From assembly GCA_023313575.1 (NCBI GenBank), contig JAJTTP010000033.1, positions 1 through 64,000 on the forward strand: 64,000 nucleotides of DNA, read 5' to 3'. Of this stretch, positions 49,308-61,812 are shown piece after piece; the stretch's first letter is position 1; the number at the start of each line of letters is the position of its first letter. Origin of the DNA: Eutypella sp. D-1 (Eukaryota > Ascomycota > Sordariomycetes > Xylariales > Diatrypaceae). The position numbers and the translations under genes were made by a program. Below the pieces are notes generated by a model. It searched no databases, was not told where the DNA came from, and worked only from the letters and a program-made list of their open reading frames with translations.

Positions 49308-52300
49308 ATGCCGAGTAAGTTGAACCGCACAATTTCGCGACTGCCCTGCAACTCTCTCGCAACTATCGCAACTATCGCAACTATTCCCTCATCCTCTAGC
49401 ACACATGTTGTGTTTCTCCCTCACCCCCCTCCCCCCAACCCAATGACCCTCTATCCTCCTTACCAAACTCCTTCACCAAACCTCTCCTCCGTTGGCGTCA
49501 GCCTTGTCGTTATATCACCGTACCACTTTCGCATCTTGATCCTATATTCAATGATTCCCCCCTCTCCCCCCCTCTCCCCCCCTCTTCATATCTGCGCCGC
49601 GTGCTCTCTCTACACATTCACACTTGTGCCCCCATCTGTAAACTAGAGGGCTACGACGATGGTCTCCTTGTACGATATTTATCGCCCTCCAAATCCTATT
49701 TCCGTTAATGGAACTTGCCCGGGCAAAAGGTTGCTATTATCACCCGAGGAATTCATGTGCTGGGTCGCACACTTCACCTCTCTCCTAATATTCGGTCTGT
49801 ACCGTACCCGTCTGGTATTGGAAGGCGACGTACATCATCTACTACTACTGTTTATCTACTGCTTACCTACTACTTACCTACTACTTGTCTTTCATCCGAG
49901 CCATTGTTGCTTGTCTACTTGGAACGGAATCTCATGCTAACTTGTTCTGCGCCCCAATAGCATCGCCCGAGGATTTGTGGCTCCGTGAGCAGGTCCAGTG
50001 AGTTTTTAGCCCAATCCTTGCTTGATACCTGACTGTTCTCCCGCTGATCTCCCGCTGATCTTCCTATCCAGGCATGCCGATGTCACTCAGTTCGAAGATT
50101 GCGCCATAGCTGTCGACGCCTCTTATTACCTCCAACTGTTCCTCGACCATCCTCCCTACCACGAACCCCTCCTGCCCGCCCTCGGTGGTTTAACCGGTAT
50201 CCAGACACATATCGAAGGCGATCTCGATAGCTGGGAGGCAAACCGGACTGTCCCCTTCTTCATCTTCAATGGTCAGTCCGTCATAGGCCAGGATGACGTC
50301 TCTGTTCAGAGAGGCAAGAGAGCGATCGCCGGAACCGACGATGCTTGGGGCCTCTATTTCCAGAGCCAGGCGAACGAGGCCGTTGCCGCCTTTGGCTCCC
50401 ACAGAGGTATGCCAGATATTGGTTTCTTCCTTAGTTCACGCTGTTCGCATACTCACGATAAATAGGGGCCTATCTCATCCACCATCTGTTCCCTCTACTC
50501 CAGGGCATCCTCAAACGGCGCGGTCTCCACTTCCTCGTACCCCCTTTCAATGCGTCGGCCCAGCTGGCTTATTTCGACATGATCGACTCCGAGCAGTGTT
50601 CCGCCATCATGGGATCTCAGGATCTTCTCCTGTATCCAATCAAGGACTATGTCATCAAATACATCGACTGGGACAACGGCAAATTCACCGCCATCTCCAA
50701 GAAGAATGTAGTGAAGAGTCTAGGTGTGGCCGAGCCCATGTTCGTGGATGCGCTCCTCATGACCGGCACCAGCTTCCTCCCTACCTTTCCCCCCTTGAGG
50801 GACCATAACATCGTCCCTCGCACCAGTGTCCAGGATGCCGTGAACTTGCTGCGCACCGCGGATAAGTCGGTAGCCAGCGCCTGTAACTCGTTCAATGACA
50901 TCCTTCAGGCCAACGATCCCACCTGGTTACAGAAATATCGCAAGGCCAGGATGGGCATTGATCACTTCGTATACATCGCTGAGGACGGCGCAGTGAAGGT
51001 CCATAACTTTGACACACTGACCAACGACAACTGGGAATACCTAGGCTATCAGCTACCGCACGAGCTGCTACACTATCTGAACTCCGGCCTCGTCGGAGCA
51101 CACACCCTCAGCTGGCTTACCCATGGCCAGATCGTGGTTCTGCCCACCTTGGATGGCGTCAGGTCGGCAGAATACAAACAGCTAGTGACGAACCAGCTTA
51201 TGCCGTTCCGAGAAATGATCCTGGGCCTCCTGCTTCCCCGTCTGACGAGAGGCATTCAATTCAAGCCCATAACTGTGAAAGTATGGTACGACGACAAGTA
51301 TGCGCATAAGATCGAATACCGCTCGAACGACAACCCGACCCTGAAGAAGGTGCACACCTGGACCATCAAAGAAGCCGCCGTCAAGCAGCACTTCCCCGGC
51401 GCCAAGCATGGTTCCATCCTCTTCGAGGTCACTGCCTTACGGAATGCCGATTTCGCCAAGACCACCATAACGAGTGAGAAAATTAAGGGCATCAACTCGG
51501 GTGATCTGATCACTTCTCTTGTTCTCTGGCGTTGGCTTCACCTGCGCGGCTACGTCAACGAGAATCATCGGCTCACTCCATGGGGTGAAGCATTGGCCAA
51601 GTCGCTCGAAGCTCTTCAGCCTACCGTCAAGAAGAACCCAGGCGTCAATGGTCTTTTCGAGGCTGTGTTGCTGGCCTTCGAGCTCCTGCGATTCGATCTC
51701 CTCAACACCCGAAACCAGCATGGCGAGCTGGGTGGGCTTCCGATGAATGGCAGCGACGAGGATAAAGCCAGCCTCTTGCTCATCAGCCGATGCGCGATCT
51801 TGTTGAAGCTCCGCCACCAAGCAAACGGCTATACCGGTCCGCTCAGCAAGAATTTCCTCTGCTTTAGGTCGTTGAGCTCCTCGATCCGTGAGGCAGGCCG
51901 GGATCTCGTGGAAGCCGTCGTGGCGTCCATGTTCCTCTTTGCTCAGTCCAAACGAGACAGAGATGATCACCTGACGATTAGCCAGAGGTATGCCACTCGT
52001 CAAATTCCACTACGACGTATGCTAACAAACCCCAGTCTCCCATTCCTCTCAGACACAGATGTCGCACTTGGCATCGCCGTCAAGACGCTCCTCGACGATG
52101 TAAACCCACACGATAGCGCGGAAGTGAAGGCAAGTAAGAAGGCCGAATTCCCCAGCAAATACGTACCATACGCGACGAATTTCTTCGAGGATCTCGAGAT
52201 CGCCTACGACTTTTTCGGTGCTATACATGCCGGCGTTCGAACTCTAGAAAAGGAGATCTCCGGAGCAGACCGAGGGACGTGGAACAAGGCCGCAGCATAC

Positions 52301-52318
52301 CTGAAAGTTCGTCGATAA
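49308..52318 (+). CDS. MKT1: Mkt1 post-transcriptional regulator (XPG-like nuclease fold)
   Basis: Predicted 727-aa cytoplasmic protein with exons 49308-49314, 49961-49997, 50072-50406, 50466-51987 and 52036-52318. In yeast Mkt1 partners Pbp1 and acts on mRNA fate and on maintenance of the M2 killer dsRNA. The XPG/FEN1-like N-terminal part is seen in FEDCAIAVDASYYLQLFLD, VPFFIFNGQSVIG, LHFLVPPFNASAQLAYFD and AIMGSQDLLLYP. The MKT1 central and C-terminal parts follow (SGDLITSLVLWRWLHLRGYV, LLISRCAILLKLRHQ). The first coding exon is 7 nt (ATG CCG A) before a GTAAGT donor; after a 646-nt intron it gives MPTSPEDLWLREQVQHADV, which has the expected position and phase. That start is the least certain part. 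The last intron is 48 nt, a multiple of three with no stop. Confidence 0.88.
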
Positions 52319-54339
52319 ACAATAGCCTTGCATTCTCGATGTTCTCCCGTCCGAAAGACGCGAGGCGAGCCACACTTATCACTACTTGAAGTAGCAGCAT
52401 ATGTGCGAAGGGGAATCAGCGTGTGGCCCCGGCGGACCAGCAATATAAATGATCGATGGACATCAGACAACTGCATAACTATATTGGAAGTATAGGAGTC
52501 AGTCATGTGCCCGTTGCTTGCTTTTGTACAGTCGTATCAGCAAGGCGTTGAGTGTTCGGAAAGTAAAAGCAAAAGGCGGCGTTAGAAGAAGCTCTAGATG
52601 GATATCCTGCTAGTGTTGTTGAGACGCCGCCTTGGTTCACGTCTACCCCCTCTGGACGGGCTATTGTTAGACATAGACATGCCACAGCTAGTTGTCGCCC
52701 CCTCCCCTATCCATGTGCGCTTCACGCGCATGCACGGCTGCTTCGCAAGATCGCCACCTCCACACTGGCCGGCCGAGTGACCTTTGGCTCGCTGCTCGCT
52801 GGAGAGGGACACGCCGCACGGAAAGCCCCCCTATGTACCTTTAGATAGTGCCCATCCATCCATAGCAGAAAGCTTCCAGGACATGACCTGGCATGCGGTC
52901 AATAAAATTCTAGAGCTCTTACTTTGTCTCTCGTTAAACAATGCGGGGGGTAGTAGCGGAGATACCTGCATGTGCCTGGGTAAGGAAGTAGTCATTGCCT
53001 CGGGTCATACTCCCTTCCCTTCCCTGGTCTGGTGCTTCAGAGAACAACAGCCTTAGCTACTTACAGGAGATTTGATGATGTCCGACCAGAGGTAGGCGAT
53101 GCCGCCGTTACTGGAGCTGGATTATAATTTCGGATTCTCATCTCGCTCTATGCCTGCCCTGCCCTGCCCTGCCGTTCAGGTTCAGGTTTCTTTCGCGCTC
53201 TTGGAAAGGCGGAGGCAATTCACGGGTAGGTTTATTTTATTTTAATTTTTTTTTTAATCATGCACTTGGACAACTGGACACATACATCATCGTGCTAGGG
53301 AAATGTCCGCCCCCCCGCCCCCCCCTTCGCCCCCTTTTTTGGAATTGTCATGCGTTGCGTTGAATTAGGTATGTAGGTAAGTAATTTACACGTGCAACTA
53401 AACTAGTAAAACTAAAGCAACGCGATTGCGGAATCGAGACTAGAAACTGAAACGAAATATCAAACCGCGAAAACCGAAAAGAAGAAAAAAGATTCCTAGT
53501 CCGCCGATTTCTACTCTGCTCTATTCTGCCTGGTAGGTAATGTAAGGATCATGCTCATGCTCACTCATGATCATGACAGGCGAATGCGGGGGTTGGGGCT
53601 GGGTTATGCGGGTTACGCATATTTCACTTTCCCCCCCTAGGCCCTATCCCTAACCCCTTATTTCCCTGCCGTTCTTTTTTTTGCTTCTGGGGATAACTAG
53701 AGAACGCACCGCACCGCACCGCACCGCAAGGCAAGGTAAGGCAAGGCAATGTATGGACCCCATTAGGGTACTGTCTAGATCTTCGTAGATGATCGTGGAG
53801 AAACGACTGCGCGTAGGATGGAGGGAAACCAGGGCCAGGGCCTACATAGGACAAGGCCAGGCCAGGCCGGAAGGGGAAAAAAGGAAAGGGGGAAAAGGTT
53901 TGATAAAGGTTGTTTGAGGATTCCTATGGAGAGTTGATGTCCTTAATGTCGCGAGTTTTCTTTTCTTTTTCTTTTTTTTTAGTTTTTCTCTTTTTCGTTT
54001 GATCAAGCTGTGCTCCTGCTGAGTAAGGGAGCGTGCGTGATCGTAGTTAGAAAGAAAAGAAAAGAAAAAAAAGCTCCGTGTCGAGAATCCCAAGCGCAAA
54101 AGTCCCGCCGAAGCATGGAAGACCGCAGTATCAACTACTACCGCAAACGCAAATGATAAGACGCACAGCCGGGGGGTTTCTGCAATTGATGCTCGTTCAA
54201 TCAACCAACCCAGTCGACGAGTGAACTAAGTAAGCAAGTACGCAACGTAGTAGATCTCCTCATGAAAAAAAAAAGCACGAAGGGGGAAGTCCAATAGATA
54301 GATAGATAGATTGAGAGTCATAGAATCATGACTCGGGAT
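52319..54339. other. Convergent intergenic region
   Basis: Lies between the MKT1 and F-box-like gene 3' ends. It contains CCTGC and GCACC tandems (about 53157-53172 and 53706-53725), T- and A-rich tracts and a GATA tandem just before 54311. No gene is supported. Confidence 0.5.
53706..53725. repeat. GCACC pentamer tandem
   Basis: Four GCACC units followed by GCAAG-type units. Confidence 0.8.
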
Positions 54340-56697
54340 TCATCGCTGTGCTGCTGACGGGACTTGATCGGGGAGCTCCTCTGGATCAAGGCGCTGGTTC
54401 TGGTCTTGTTCGGGTTTGGTTGTTTTCTGCTGCTGCTCTGGGTTCCACGATCCAGTGTCGTCGTTGTCCTCCCTCAGCGCAGGCTGCATCGCCTCCTCCT
54501 CCTGTGCCCCCTCCTGCGTCTGCGTCTGCGTCTGCGCAACACAAGCCTTCCGCCTCAGCGGCAAAGTCCTCACCCCCCCCCCCCCCCGCCCCCTCCGCCG
54601 CTTCCCCTCCTCCTCCTCCTCCTCCCGGCGCCGCCTAGCCACGACCTCCGTATACTCGCGCGCGCGGTCATACTCAAGGCTCGCATGCTGATACGCAGCC
54701 TCCGCCTCGCGCATCGCGCGCATCGCCGCATCTTTCTCCTCCTCGGGCGTCTCGCTCTGGCTCTGGGTACGGGATACGGCCTTTTTCGCCTTCTGCAGCG
54801 CTACTTTCTTCGCCTGCTTCAAGCGCAGAGCTCGGCTCTCTGCTACTGCTGGTTCGGCGCGCGCGGTGAGCGCTTGGATGCGTGTGAGGTGGGTTTCTTC
54901 TTTCGCCGAGGCGATGGGGTTGGGGTTGGGGGCTGGGTTCGGGTCTTCTGTAGCTGGGGTTGAGGGGCGGGCGAGGGGCGTGCTGGAGGGGGTGTTTTCT
55001 GGCTTGGTGGTGGTGGGACCTGCGATACGGCTGGTGGGGAGTTTCGCGGGGGTGGGGTTTGATGATGGCTTAGGGGCGACGGGTGCTGGACGAAGACTGT
55101 TGTTGTTACTGCTGATGCTTCTGCTGCTGCTGTTGTTGTTGTTGCTGTTGTGAGAACCCTTCGGCGGACGAGGGAGGCTGTTAGTGGCGATAGGAGCGAC
55201 GGTAAGCTCAGGGGCAGCTCCGACGCGAAGCTGTTTCGCTTCCTTCTGTACCCGCTCGAGTATCTGCACAAAGTCGGAAGAGGAGCGCGGCTTGGCGGTG
55301 AGTAGGCTTTGTGCCGACGGCACGGATACACCAGCAGCATTATGTCCCTTCATCGACACCTCCTCATCATCGCTCGCGTCCCGTTCCAGCAGCCACTCCG
55401 TGAGACGTCCTCGCCGTGTAGCTTGCGAAGCAGGGTCAGAGGTCTCGCGGAAATCGTCGGGGAGAGACACGGTCTCGTCATCGTCGACCGGCTTGGCCGC
55501 CGGCGCGGCGAAATCCCACAGCCGCCACATGTAAACCGCCCTGCGCGGATACAGCGCCAGGAGCTCCAGGGCGAACGGCAGGTTCCGGAGGTGCAGGATG
55601 GCGGCGCGCGTAAGCTTCTCGCGGGTGCGCCTCATGACTACGTCGCCGGCCACGTCGTCGTCCTTGTTCGTCTTGGCGGAGCGGCTCAGGCCAATCAGCC
55701 TACTGCTGCGCCGTTTTCGGCGTCGGTCGCCCACGTGGTAGCGCATGTCGATGACGTATTCGAAAGAGCGGCCGCGGCGGTCGGCGGCGAGGATGCGGAT
55801 GAACTGGGTGTTGAGTTTCTCGAGGGCGTTGATGGCCCTGTCGTTGAAGAAGCGGCGGATCGGCACGTCGCGGGGATTCCGGGCCGCATCGCCGTCGTCG
55901 TCATCGCCGATGGCAATGCCACCGTACGCAAAATATCCGTCGAGATCGCGCTGCGTGACGGCGGGCACCTCGATGGTCACGGAGTGCAGGTTCGCGGGGA
56001 CCAGGAGGCTGTTATTGGGGCCGAACTTGGCGACGGAGCGCACGAAGCACTCGATGTGGCGTGGGGACATGCGGTTCGCCTCGACGATGATGCGGATGTG
56101 GCGGATCAGGTGGCCGTACTTGTCGATGTGCAGATTGCAGTTCTCGAAGACGTGGGCCATCGAGTACGACATGGCGGCGTCGTCGGTCTCCGCGGGGTCC
56201 CGGATCAGGTACACGAACCGGTTCTCCCCGTACAGGATCCGTATCCCCTGCCGCCGGAACACCTCGCACGTCCGCAGCAGCGATAGCGAGAGCCGCGGCC
56301 GCGTGCGCGGGTATACGAGAGACCACACCCGCAATACCCGGATGTCGTGGCCCCACAGCAGGAGGTACCGGAAGATCTCGTCGCGGACTTCGGCGGGGAC
56401 CCGGCGCAGCATGCCCATCGACGCGATCGGGTCGCTTCGGGGGCTGCCGCCGCTACTGGGGGTCGACCCGTCAACATCGTAATGCCTGTGGATGCAGCCG
56501 AATGTGAAGGCTGCCATGGAGGTCGCGGGGAACGGCATAAGTGGTCTCTCCATGTAGTTCTGGTTCCTGTCCATGACCTTGCGGCGCTTGGCCCGCGGCT
56601 GCTGGTCATCGTACGCCCCTGTGGTCTTTCGCTCGGAAAGCGCGAAGTACATGCCGGCGTATGTGGGTGGCGGCGGTCTCTCGAGTTTCGGAGGCAT
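54340..56697 (-). CDS. F-box/2EXR-like domain protein with long disordered tail
   Basis: Single-exon 785-aa protein counted from the ATG at 56697 (MPPKLERPPPPTYAG). The frame is open further upstream but without a better ATG. Residues about 97-170 (MLRRVPAEVRDEIFRYLLLW, then LLRTCEVFRRQGIRILYGENRF) have the pattern of the large fungal family of F-box-like or 2EXR proteins. A second folded region follows to about residue 420 (HIRIIVEANRMS, VTIEVPAVTQRDL). The C-terminal third is low-complexity: Asn, Ser and Pro runs, a long Arg/Glu/Lys helix (ARREEEEEE type) and Gln-rich repeats. If the N-terminal part is a true F-box it would join an SCF ubiquitin ligase, but no substrate domain is recognisable. 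Confidence 0.8.
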   Translation of the reverse strand: MPPKLERPPPPTYAGMYFALSERKTTGAYDDQQPRAKRRKVMDRNQNYMERPLMPFPATSMAAFTFGCIHRHYDVDGSTPSSGGSPRSDPIASMGMLRRVPAEVRDEIFRYLLLWGHDIRVLRVWSLVYPRTRPRLSLSLLRTCEVFRRQGIRILYGENRFVYLIRDPAETDDAAMSYSMAHVFENCNLHIDKYGHLIRHIRIIVEANRMSPRHIECFVRSVAKFGPNNSLLVPANLHSVTIEVPAVTQRDLDGYFAYGGIAIGDDDDGDAARNPRDVPIRRFFNDRAINALEKLNTQFIRILAADRRGRSFEYVIDMRYHVGDRRRKRRSSRLIGLSRSAKTNKDDDVAGDVVMRRTREKLTRAAILHLRNLPFALELLALYPRRAVYMWRLWDFAAPAAKPVDDDETVSLPDDFRETSDPASQATRRGRLTEWLLERDASDDEEVSMKGHNAAGVSVPSAQSLLTAKPRSSSDFVQILERVQKEAKQLRVGAAPELTVAPIATNSLPRPPKGSHNSNNNNSSSRSISSNNNSLRPAPVAPKPSSNPTPAKLPTSRIAGPTTTKPENTPSSTPLARPSTPATEDPNPAPNPNPIASAKEETHLTRIQALTARAEPAVAESRALRLKQAKKVALQKAKKAVSRTQSQSETPEEEKDAAMRAMREAEAAYQHASLEYDRAREYTEVVARRRREEEEEEGKRRRGRGGGGVRTLPLRRKACVAQTQTQTQEGAQEEEAMQPALREDNDDTGSWNPEQQQKTTKPEQDQNQRLDPEELPDQVPSAAQR

Positions 56698-57668
56698 GGC
56701 GAATGTTGCGTTGTAGTGTGTTCCGCTGTTTCCGTGGTTGCTGCTCCTGCTCCTGCTTATGGTTGGTAGATTTCGGAATGTAAGCGGCTGATGAGTGGTA
56801 AGTACGATGAAACCTAAGATAGGGTGAGATATTTCGAATCTCAAAGGTGAGGAAAGAGTAGTCGCGAAAGTGTGTTGTTTGATTCTGTATTGAGAGAAAA
56901 TGGTGCATGTAGGCCTATGTGAATGTCAAGTGACAGTGTAAGTGAAGCTATTCGGGTTATTTCCCGTAGAAGAGCACCTGATAACAGATGGGAAGGAGAA
57001 GGAACATGTGATGAGCAACGATGCCCCAGAAAGTGATTACCTCTTGACCTGGGTCAAATGTTTGAGAAATTTGGGAAGAAGGCAAGTCCTTTCTGAAATA
57101 CAGATAGAGAAGGATTTATGGTCTTAGGATTGCTGGTGCTAGCTTTGTGTAAAAGTAGACCTGAATGAGCACAATTATGTGCCTAATGGTGAAGCTAATT
57201 TTATACAAAGTCCACATCGGAATAACAGGTTGGCTGCATCTACGTTCCTATGTTCCTGCCTTTTAGGTAGCAAAGGGTTCATATCATGTTCCCTTGGATA
57301 GCACGTCGCCCTTTTCTCTTCTAGATATGTACATCAAAGGGACCCTTTTCCCCCGCCATAGACGATGCAGAGAAATTCAGGCCAAGAAGGCAAGGGCAGG
57401 CAGTCAATTGATGAAAGAAGGTATAGGCAGGAACCCTTCACCAGGTCGATGTAAATGGCAATGGATGACTGATGTGAGATGTATTCATCTAACTTAGCGG
57501 TGACATCGCCTGTGGTATCATCAAATCTTCTGCAGCCATTCCTTAAAACACGTATTTGTTGCCATCATATCCTCAAGCTGATTTAATTTCGCTCCTCAGG
57601 TCTACCTGGAATTTTCCCGTCTGTCCCCTTCCTTGCCGTCAAGCTATACATTCTTCTTCCATACGCGT
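56698..57668. other. Intergenic region
   Basis: Promoter side of the F-box-like gene and 3' flank of the polymerase delta subunit gene (both on the minus strand). Only short frames without domains. Confidence 0.5.
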
Positions 57669-59414
57669 TCATACAGTAGAGATCTTGACCTTCGAGACTT
57701 CTAGAGTCTCGGAATCCACGAGCACGATCTCCCGTGTGTCCGAGAACGAGGGGACCGTAACGAGCCGTACCGACTGCCCCTCAGGGCCATGGACGACTTT
57801 GGTGCCGAACTCGGGCTGACAGCCTACAAAATACAGGTGCGGGCACGTGTTCATGACGAACGGATCGTCGTCTTGGAACGGGTAACTCCCTTTCGTGGTG
57901 TTAGCAGCTAGCATGGGAAGGCGCAGTGAACAAAAGGTTTGCAAACAAACTTACACAGGGTATCCGGGGCGGTGGGGGCACAGCACCGCCACCGACACAT
58001 AGCCTCCATCATGCCGAGGCGGTCGTCGCTGTCGACGTACTTGAAGACGTCGTCGACGTTCTGGCCGCCTGTGCCGAGGACACGCCAGCCGTCGACCTCG
58101 GCCTCCCAGGGATTCGTCACGGTGTCGAACCAGCCGCCCTGGGACTCCGCCTCCGTCGAGCCCGGCGCCGCCGTGTACGGTCGCGACCCGGGGAACATGG
58201 CCGAGTGCACCGGCTGCTGCGGGTAGCTGACGTTGGCGGGGTCCTGGGCGCCCGGCAGCAGGGTGACGGGTACGGAGAGCAGCAGGGCAGCGAGGAACTC
58301 GTCGAGTAGCTGCGAGGGTAGCGCGTTGTACGCGCTGCTGTCGTACCCGTACTTTTTGTGCTGCTGCGCCGGGCCGCCGTCCTCGGCCGCGGTCGCCGCG
58401 GCGGTTCGCTCCTCCAGCGATATCGAGTTGCCGGCGATGATGAGGCGGCTGATCTGGGCGAGCTCCTGCTGCGTGGCCGGGTCCAGCGTCTCGCCCAGCA
58501 GGTACTCGAGGAGCAGGTTCAACTCTAGCGCGTGCGAGCCGTCGCTGCCGGAAAATCCCAGGCCAGATACTATGGCGACTTTGCCTCCGCTTCTCTTGGC
58601 TTGGGGTGGAGAGTCCGTCATCTCCTCGTCCTCGTCGTTCTTTACTTTCTTGGACCCGCTCTGGCCGTTGGTGGTTGCCGGGGGTTTCGACAGGGCCCAC
58701 CGTTCCGGCTGGGGTGGGAGGTCTGGGAACTTCAAGTCTAGAACGTCGAGTTCGCCGTTCACGTTCTCGGTGCCTAGGACGGCTATGATGCAGCCGGTGA
58801 CGAGGAAGACGGACTTTAAGACGTCACCGACGAGCCGTATCCTTCCCGACTCGTCCTCCAGCGTCACAGCGTCCGAGTCGTCTCCGGAATAATACTTATC
58901 GTTCGATATCGGGGCTGAGATCCATCTCTGTTGGGGGTTAGTTGCGTCTCATAGTGATCAATGGGTATGTCAATGTTTTTTGAACGTACATCCTTAGAGA
59001 CGTCCTCGAGAATATTGGGCTTCAGTGACATATCCATATAGACAGTACCAGTGACCCAACACAGCTCGCCCTGCCGAATGTCGAGGACGCGCTCCACCTG
59101 CTTGGCGGGCTCCCCACCAATGACGGTGTCCGACCAGGTCTCCGCGGCAATCCGTTCGACGACGGGCTTGATCTTGGTGAGACGTAAGAAATACATATCG
59201 GCGAACTGCTGCTGATACGACTTCTCCTTGCTCAAACTGAAAGTGTGCAGTGGTTTGTAGGCCGAAGCGACCCTCTCGAGCTCCTCGGGTCGTTTGTCGC
59301 TGATGACTAAGTTAGTATATGGCTTCTTCTTTATGTTTCAAAAATAGATGTATATATATGCTTGGCTTACGAGGGCTGCCGGAGCAGATTTCCGGGGACA
59401 TCATCTAATGCCAT
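57669..59414 (-). CDS. POL31: DNA polymerase delta small (B) subunit
   Basis: Predicted 521-aa nuclear replication protein in four exons: 59414-59371, 59299-58990, 58927-57955 and 57907-57669. It is the regulatory subunit that holds the catalytic subunit of polymerase delta (yeast Pol31, human POLD2). The N-terminus MALDDVPGNLLRQPSDKRPEEL leads into SKEKSYQQQFADMYFLRL, a segment typical of this family. An OB-like region follows (GELCWVTGTVYMDM, RIRLVGDVLKSVFLVTG). The inactive phosphodiesterase domain runs from KVAIVSGLGFSG through RLIIAGNSIS, LLDEFLAALLLSVPVTLLPGAQDPAN and CPHLYFVGCQPEF. The exon 1-2 join uses the second possible acceptor (CAG) because the first breaks the frame. Length matches the family. 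Confidence 0.92.
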
Positions 59415-60038
59415 GGTAATAGGCTGAAACTGGTAGTTTTTCGCCTGATCAATCCGATTCTATAAGTTCTATGGCGAAATCAGTCCAGCTTGAGTGAGGT
59501 CTTGTAGGTCTTATAAGTCGCGTATAAGTAAAGGGGAACGAAAGGATACGCGATCTTTTAGGTGTTAATAGGCTCGGCAGGGACTAGTGCCTTTTTAGTT
59601 CCGTAAGAGCTCTGGAGCTCTGCTGTAACTCTAGGTACCTAAGTACATACATGATGTATGTACGTGGGGCTTCAGTGGCACAGCTAGGGGTACTGTGGCT
59701 TGACAGCTCTATCAACCCAGCCACTTGCACTGGCTTCCAAGGCGATAGGGCCCACCCTTTTAGCAGTTGGGATCTACATGAGGTACCCATGTATAAGTAC
59801 CTAAGTACCTAAGTACCATAAGCTTCCACTTATCGATACGGATACATAAGTACTTCTTTTCTTTATCGCCCAAAAAGTTGGAAAAGTCAAGAACGAAAGA
59901 GACAGAACCTCTGACCAAGTCCCCAATGATCACACATTGAGACGTCAATTGCACTGAATCGATCTTTCTCACGATCCGCGCAGGACTGGTGACTAGGAGA
60001 ATTTATTTGACTTGGTCTGAAATCTTCAAAATCTAGAA
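59415..60038. promoter_or_regulatory. Bidirectional promoter, POL31/YTM1
   Basis: A 624-bp region between the two divergent start codons. It holds GTACCTAAGTAC-type repeats around 59625-59645 and 59790-59820; no standard motif is certain. Confidence 0.55.
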
Positions 60039-61520
60039 ATGGACGGAGTTATCCAAAACCAGCCTGATTCGGCTGAAGTCCATCAAGTGAGGATAAATCT
60101 GACGACGACAACTCCCGAACTTCAACTTCCAGAAGGCCAAACACAACTTCTTGTCCCAGGAGATCTCAAACGATATGGTCTGTCCAAGATTCTTAACTCT
60201 GAGTCTATGCTTAACACCTCAACACCCATACCTTTTGATTTCCTCATCGACGGCGCATTCCTGCGCACTTCCCTTGACGAATACCTCAAGACCAACGGCT
60301 TCTCCTATGAAACTTCCCTCAATCTACAGTACGTGAGGAGTTTATTACCGCCGAGCTTTCAGGCAAGCTTTGAGCATGATGATTGGATCAGTGATGTGGA
60401 TGTCTTGTCGGAGAGCTCATGCGCCGGCATTTGGACCGGTAATAAGTTCGTGACGGGACAAGATAGACTGTTATCTGCTTCCTACGACGGCCTTATACGC
60501 ATATGGAACAATTCTGGTTCTATCATAGCCACCTCGCCTTCGAGCAGTCAAGGTGGTCACGCAGCGAGTGTGAAGACCGCCAAGTTCGTCACTTCCACCC
60601 AGATCGCCTCCGCTGGTCTCGACCGGACTGTCAGGATATGGAAGTACGCCGAATCCGACGACCACTTCTCTGGCACGCTGAAGCCGACCTTGGAGCTTTA
60701 CGGTCACAAGGCTTGCGTTGAATCACTTGACGTCCACGGCCCCACCGGCCGCATTGTGACCGCCGGTGCCGATGGCAACATTGGCCTCTGGACAACATCG
60801 AAGTCATCCGCGCCGGATGCCCCCGAGAACTTACTACCTGGAGCCATCAACACCAATCCCAACAAGAAGCGGAAGATCACCTCAACTGCACCGCAAAAGG
60901 GTCCTCTATCGCTCACGTCGATTCACGGGTCGGCCGCCTCAGCAGCCATCTTCCATCCACACGACGCGACGGTGGCGTACTCCGCGGGACAAGACCACAC
61001 CATCCGCACGCTGGACCTGACGACTTCGCAAGTGGTATCCACACTGACGACGGCACATCCGCTACTATCGCTGTGCGCGCTGCGCACGGGCCTGCTCGCT
61101 GCCGGCACCTCGGCGCGCCACATCACCCTGGTAGACCCACGAGCCTCAGCAACTACCACCTCCGTGATGACGCTGCGGGGTCACCGAAACATGGTCAGCA
61201 CGCTGGCCGCCTCCCCGGACCCGGTCCACGGCGACCACTCGCTCGTGTCCGGTTCCCACGACGGCACCTGTCGCATCTGGGACCTCCGGAGCGTACGCAC
61301 GGCCACCAAGGCCGAGGGCGGGGGCAGCGTCAGCGAATCCGTGTACATCATTGAGCGCGAGGGCGCCGCCGGCAAGAAGACCACCACCAAGAGCGACGTG
61401 CCTGGCCGCGGCGCGAAGATATTCGGAGTCGCTTGGGACAGGCAATGGGGCATCGTCAGCGGTGGGGAGGACAAACAGGTCCAGGTGAATATGGGCAAGG
61501 ACCTCCTCGCTGCTGAATAG
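60039..61520 (+). CDS. YTM1: Ribosome biogenesis WD40 protein Ytm1
   Basis: Single-exon 493-aa nucleolar protein, part of the Nop7-Erb1-Ytm1 (PeBoW) complex that matures the 60S subunit; it is removed by the AAA ATPase Rea1 acting on its N-terminal domain. That NLE/UBL-like domain occupies about residues 15-95 ([20 protein letters not shown], then [20 protein letters not shown]). WD repeats follow with clear units: [66 protein letters not shown] and [15 protein letters not shown] Lys-Arg patch (NPNKKRKIT) sits in one inter-repeat loop. Length is normal for the family. The ATG at 60039 is the first of the frame. Confidence 0.95.
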   Translation: MDGVIQNQPDSAEVHQVRINLTTTTPELQLPEGQTQLLVPGDLKRYGLSKILNSESMLNTSTPIPFDFLIDGAFLRTSLDEYLKTNGFSYETSLNLQYVRSLLPPSFQASFEHDDWISDVDVLSESSCAGIWTGNKFVTGQDRLLSASYDGLIRIWNNSGSIIATSPSSSQGGHAASVKTAKFVTSTQIASAGLDRTVRIWKYAESDDHFSGTLKPTLELYGHKACVESLDVHGPTGRIVTAGADGNIGLWTTSKSSAPDAPENLLPGAINTNPNKKRKITSTAPQKGPLSLTSIHGSAASAAIFHPHDATVAYSAGQDHTIRTLDLTTSQVVSTLTTAHPLLSLCALRTGLLAAGTSARHITLVDPRASATTTSVMTLRGHRNMVSTLAASPDPVHGDHSLVSGSHDGTCRIWDLRSVRTATKAEGGGSVSESVYIIEREGAAGKKTTTKSDVPGRGAKIFGVAWDRQWGIVSGGEDKQVQVNMGKDLLAAE

Positions 61521-61812
61521 TGGTGGGGTGGGCGCAGAATCTACTCGCTGGGCTTTTCATGGGCTGGAAAAAAGTTTCCATTCGTTCCGGGACTGGCTGT
61601 ATATAGGATAGGACATCACGGATAGGAGTTGGGAGGGCTTCGACTATACCCGAGCATAGACAATAATAACGCTTTTGAAAACGGGCTATGGGAACATTAT
61701 TTACGACAGCATTTGACTTTATTCCTGTGCCAACGAAACGTTCAACTAGAAGGTACCCTATCTATCTCAACATTCCCATCTAATTAATTCCCATGACATC
61801 CCACCCATGCCC

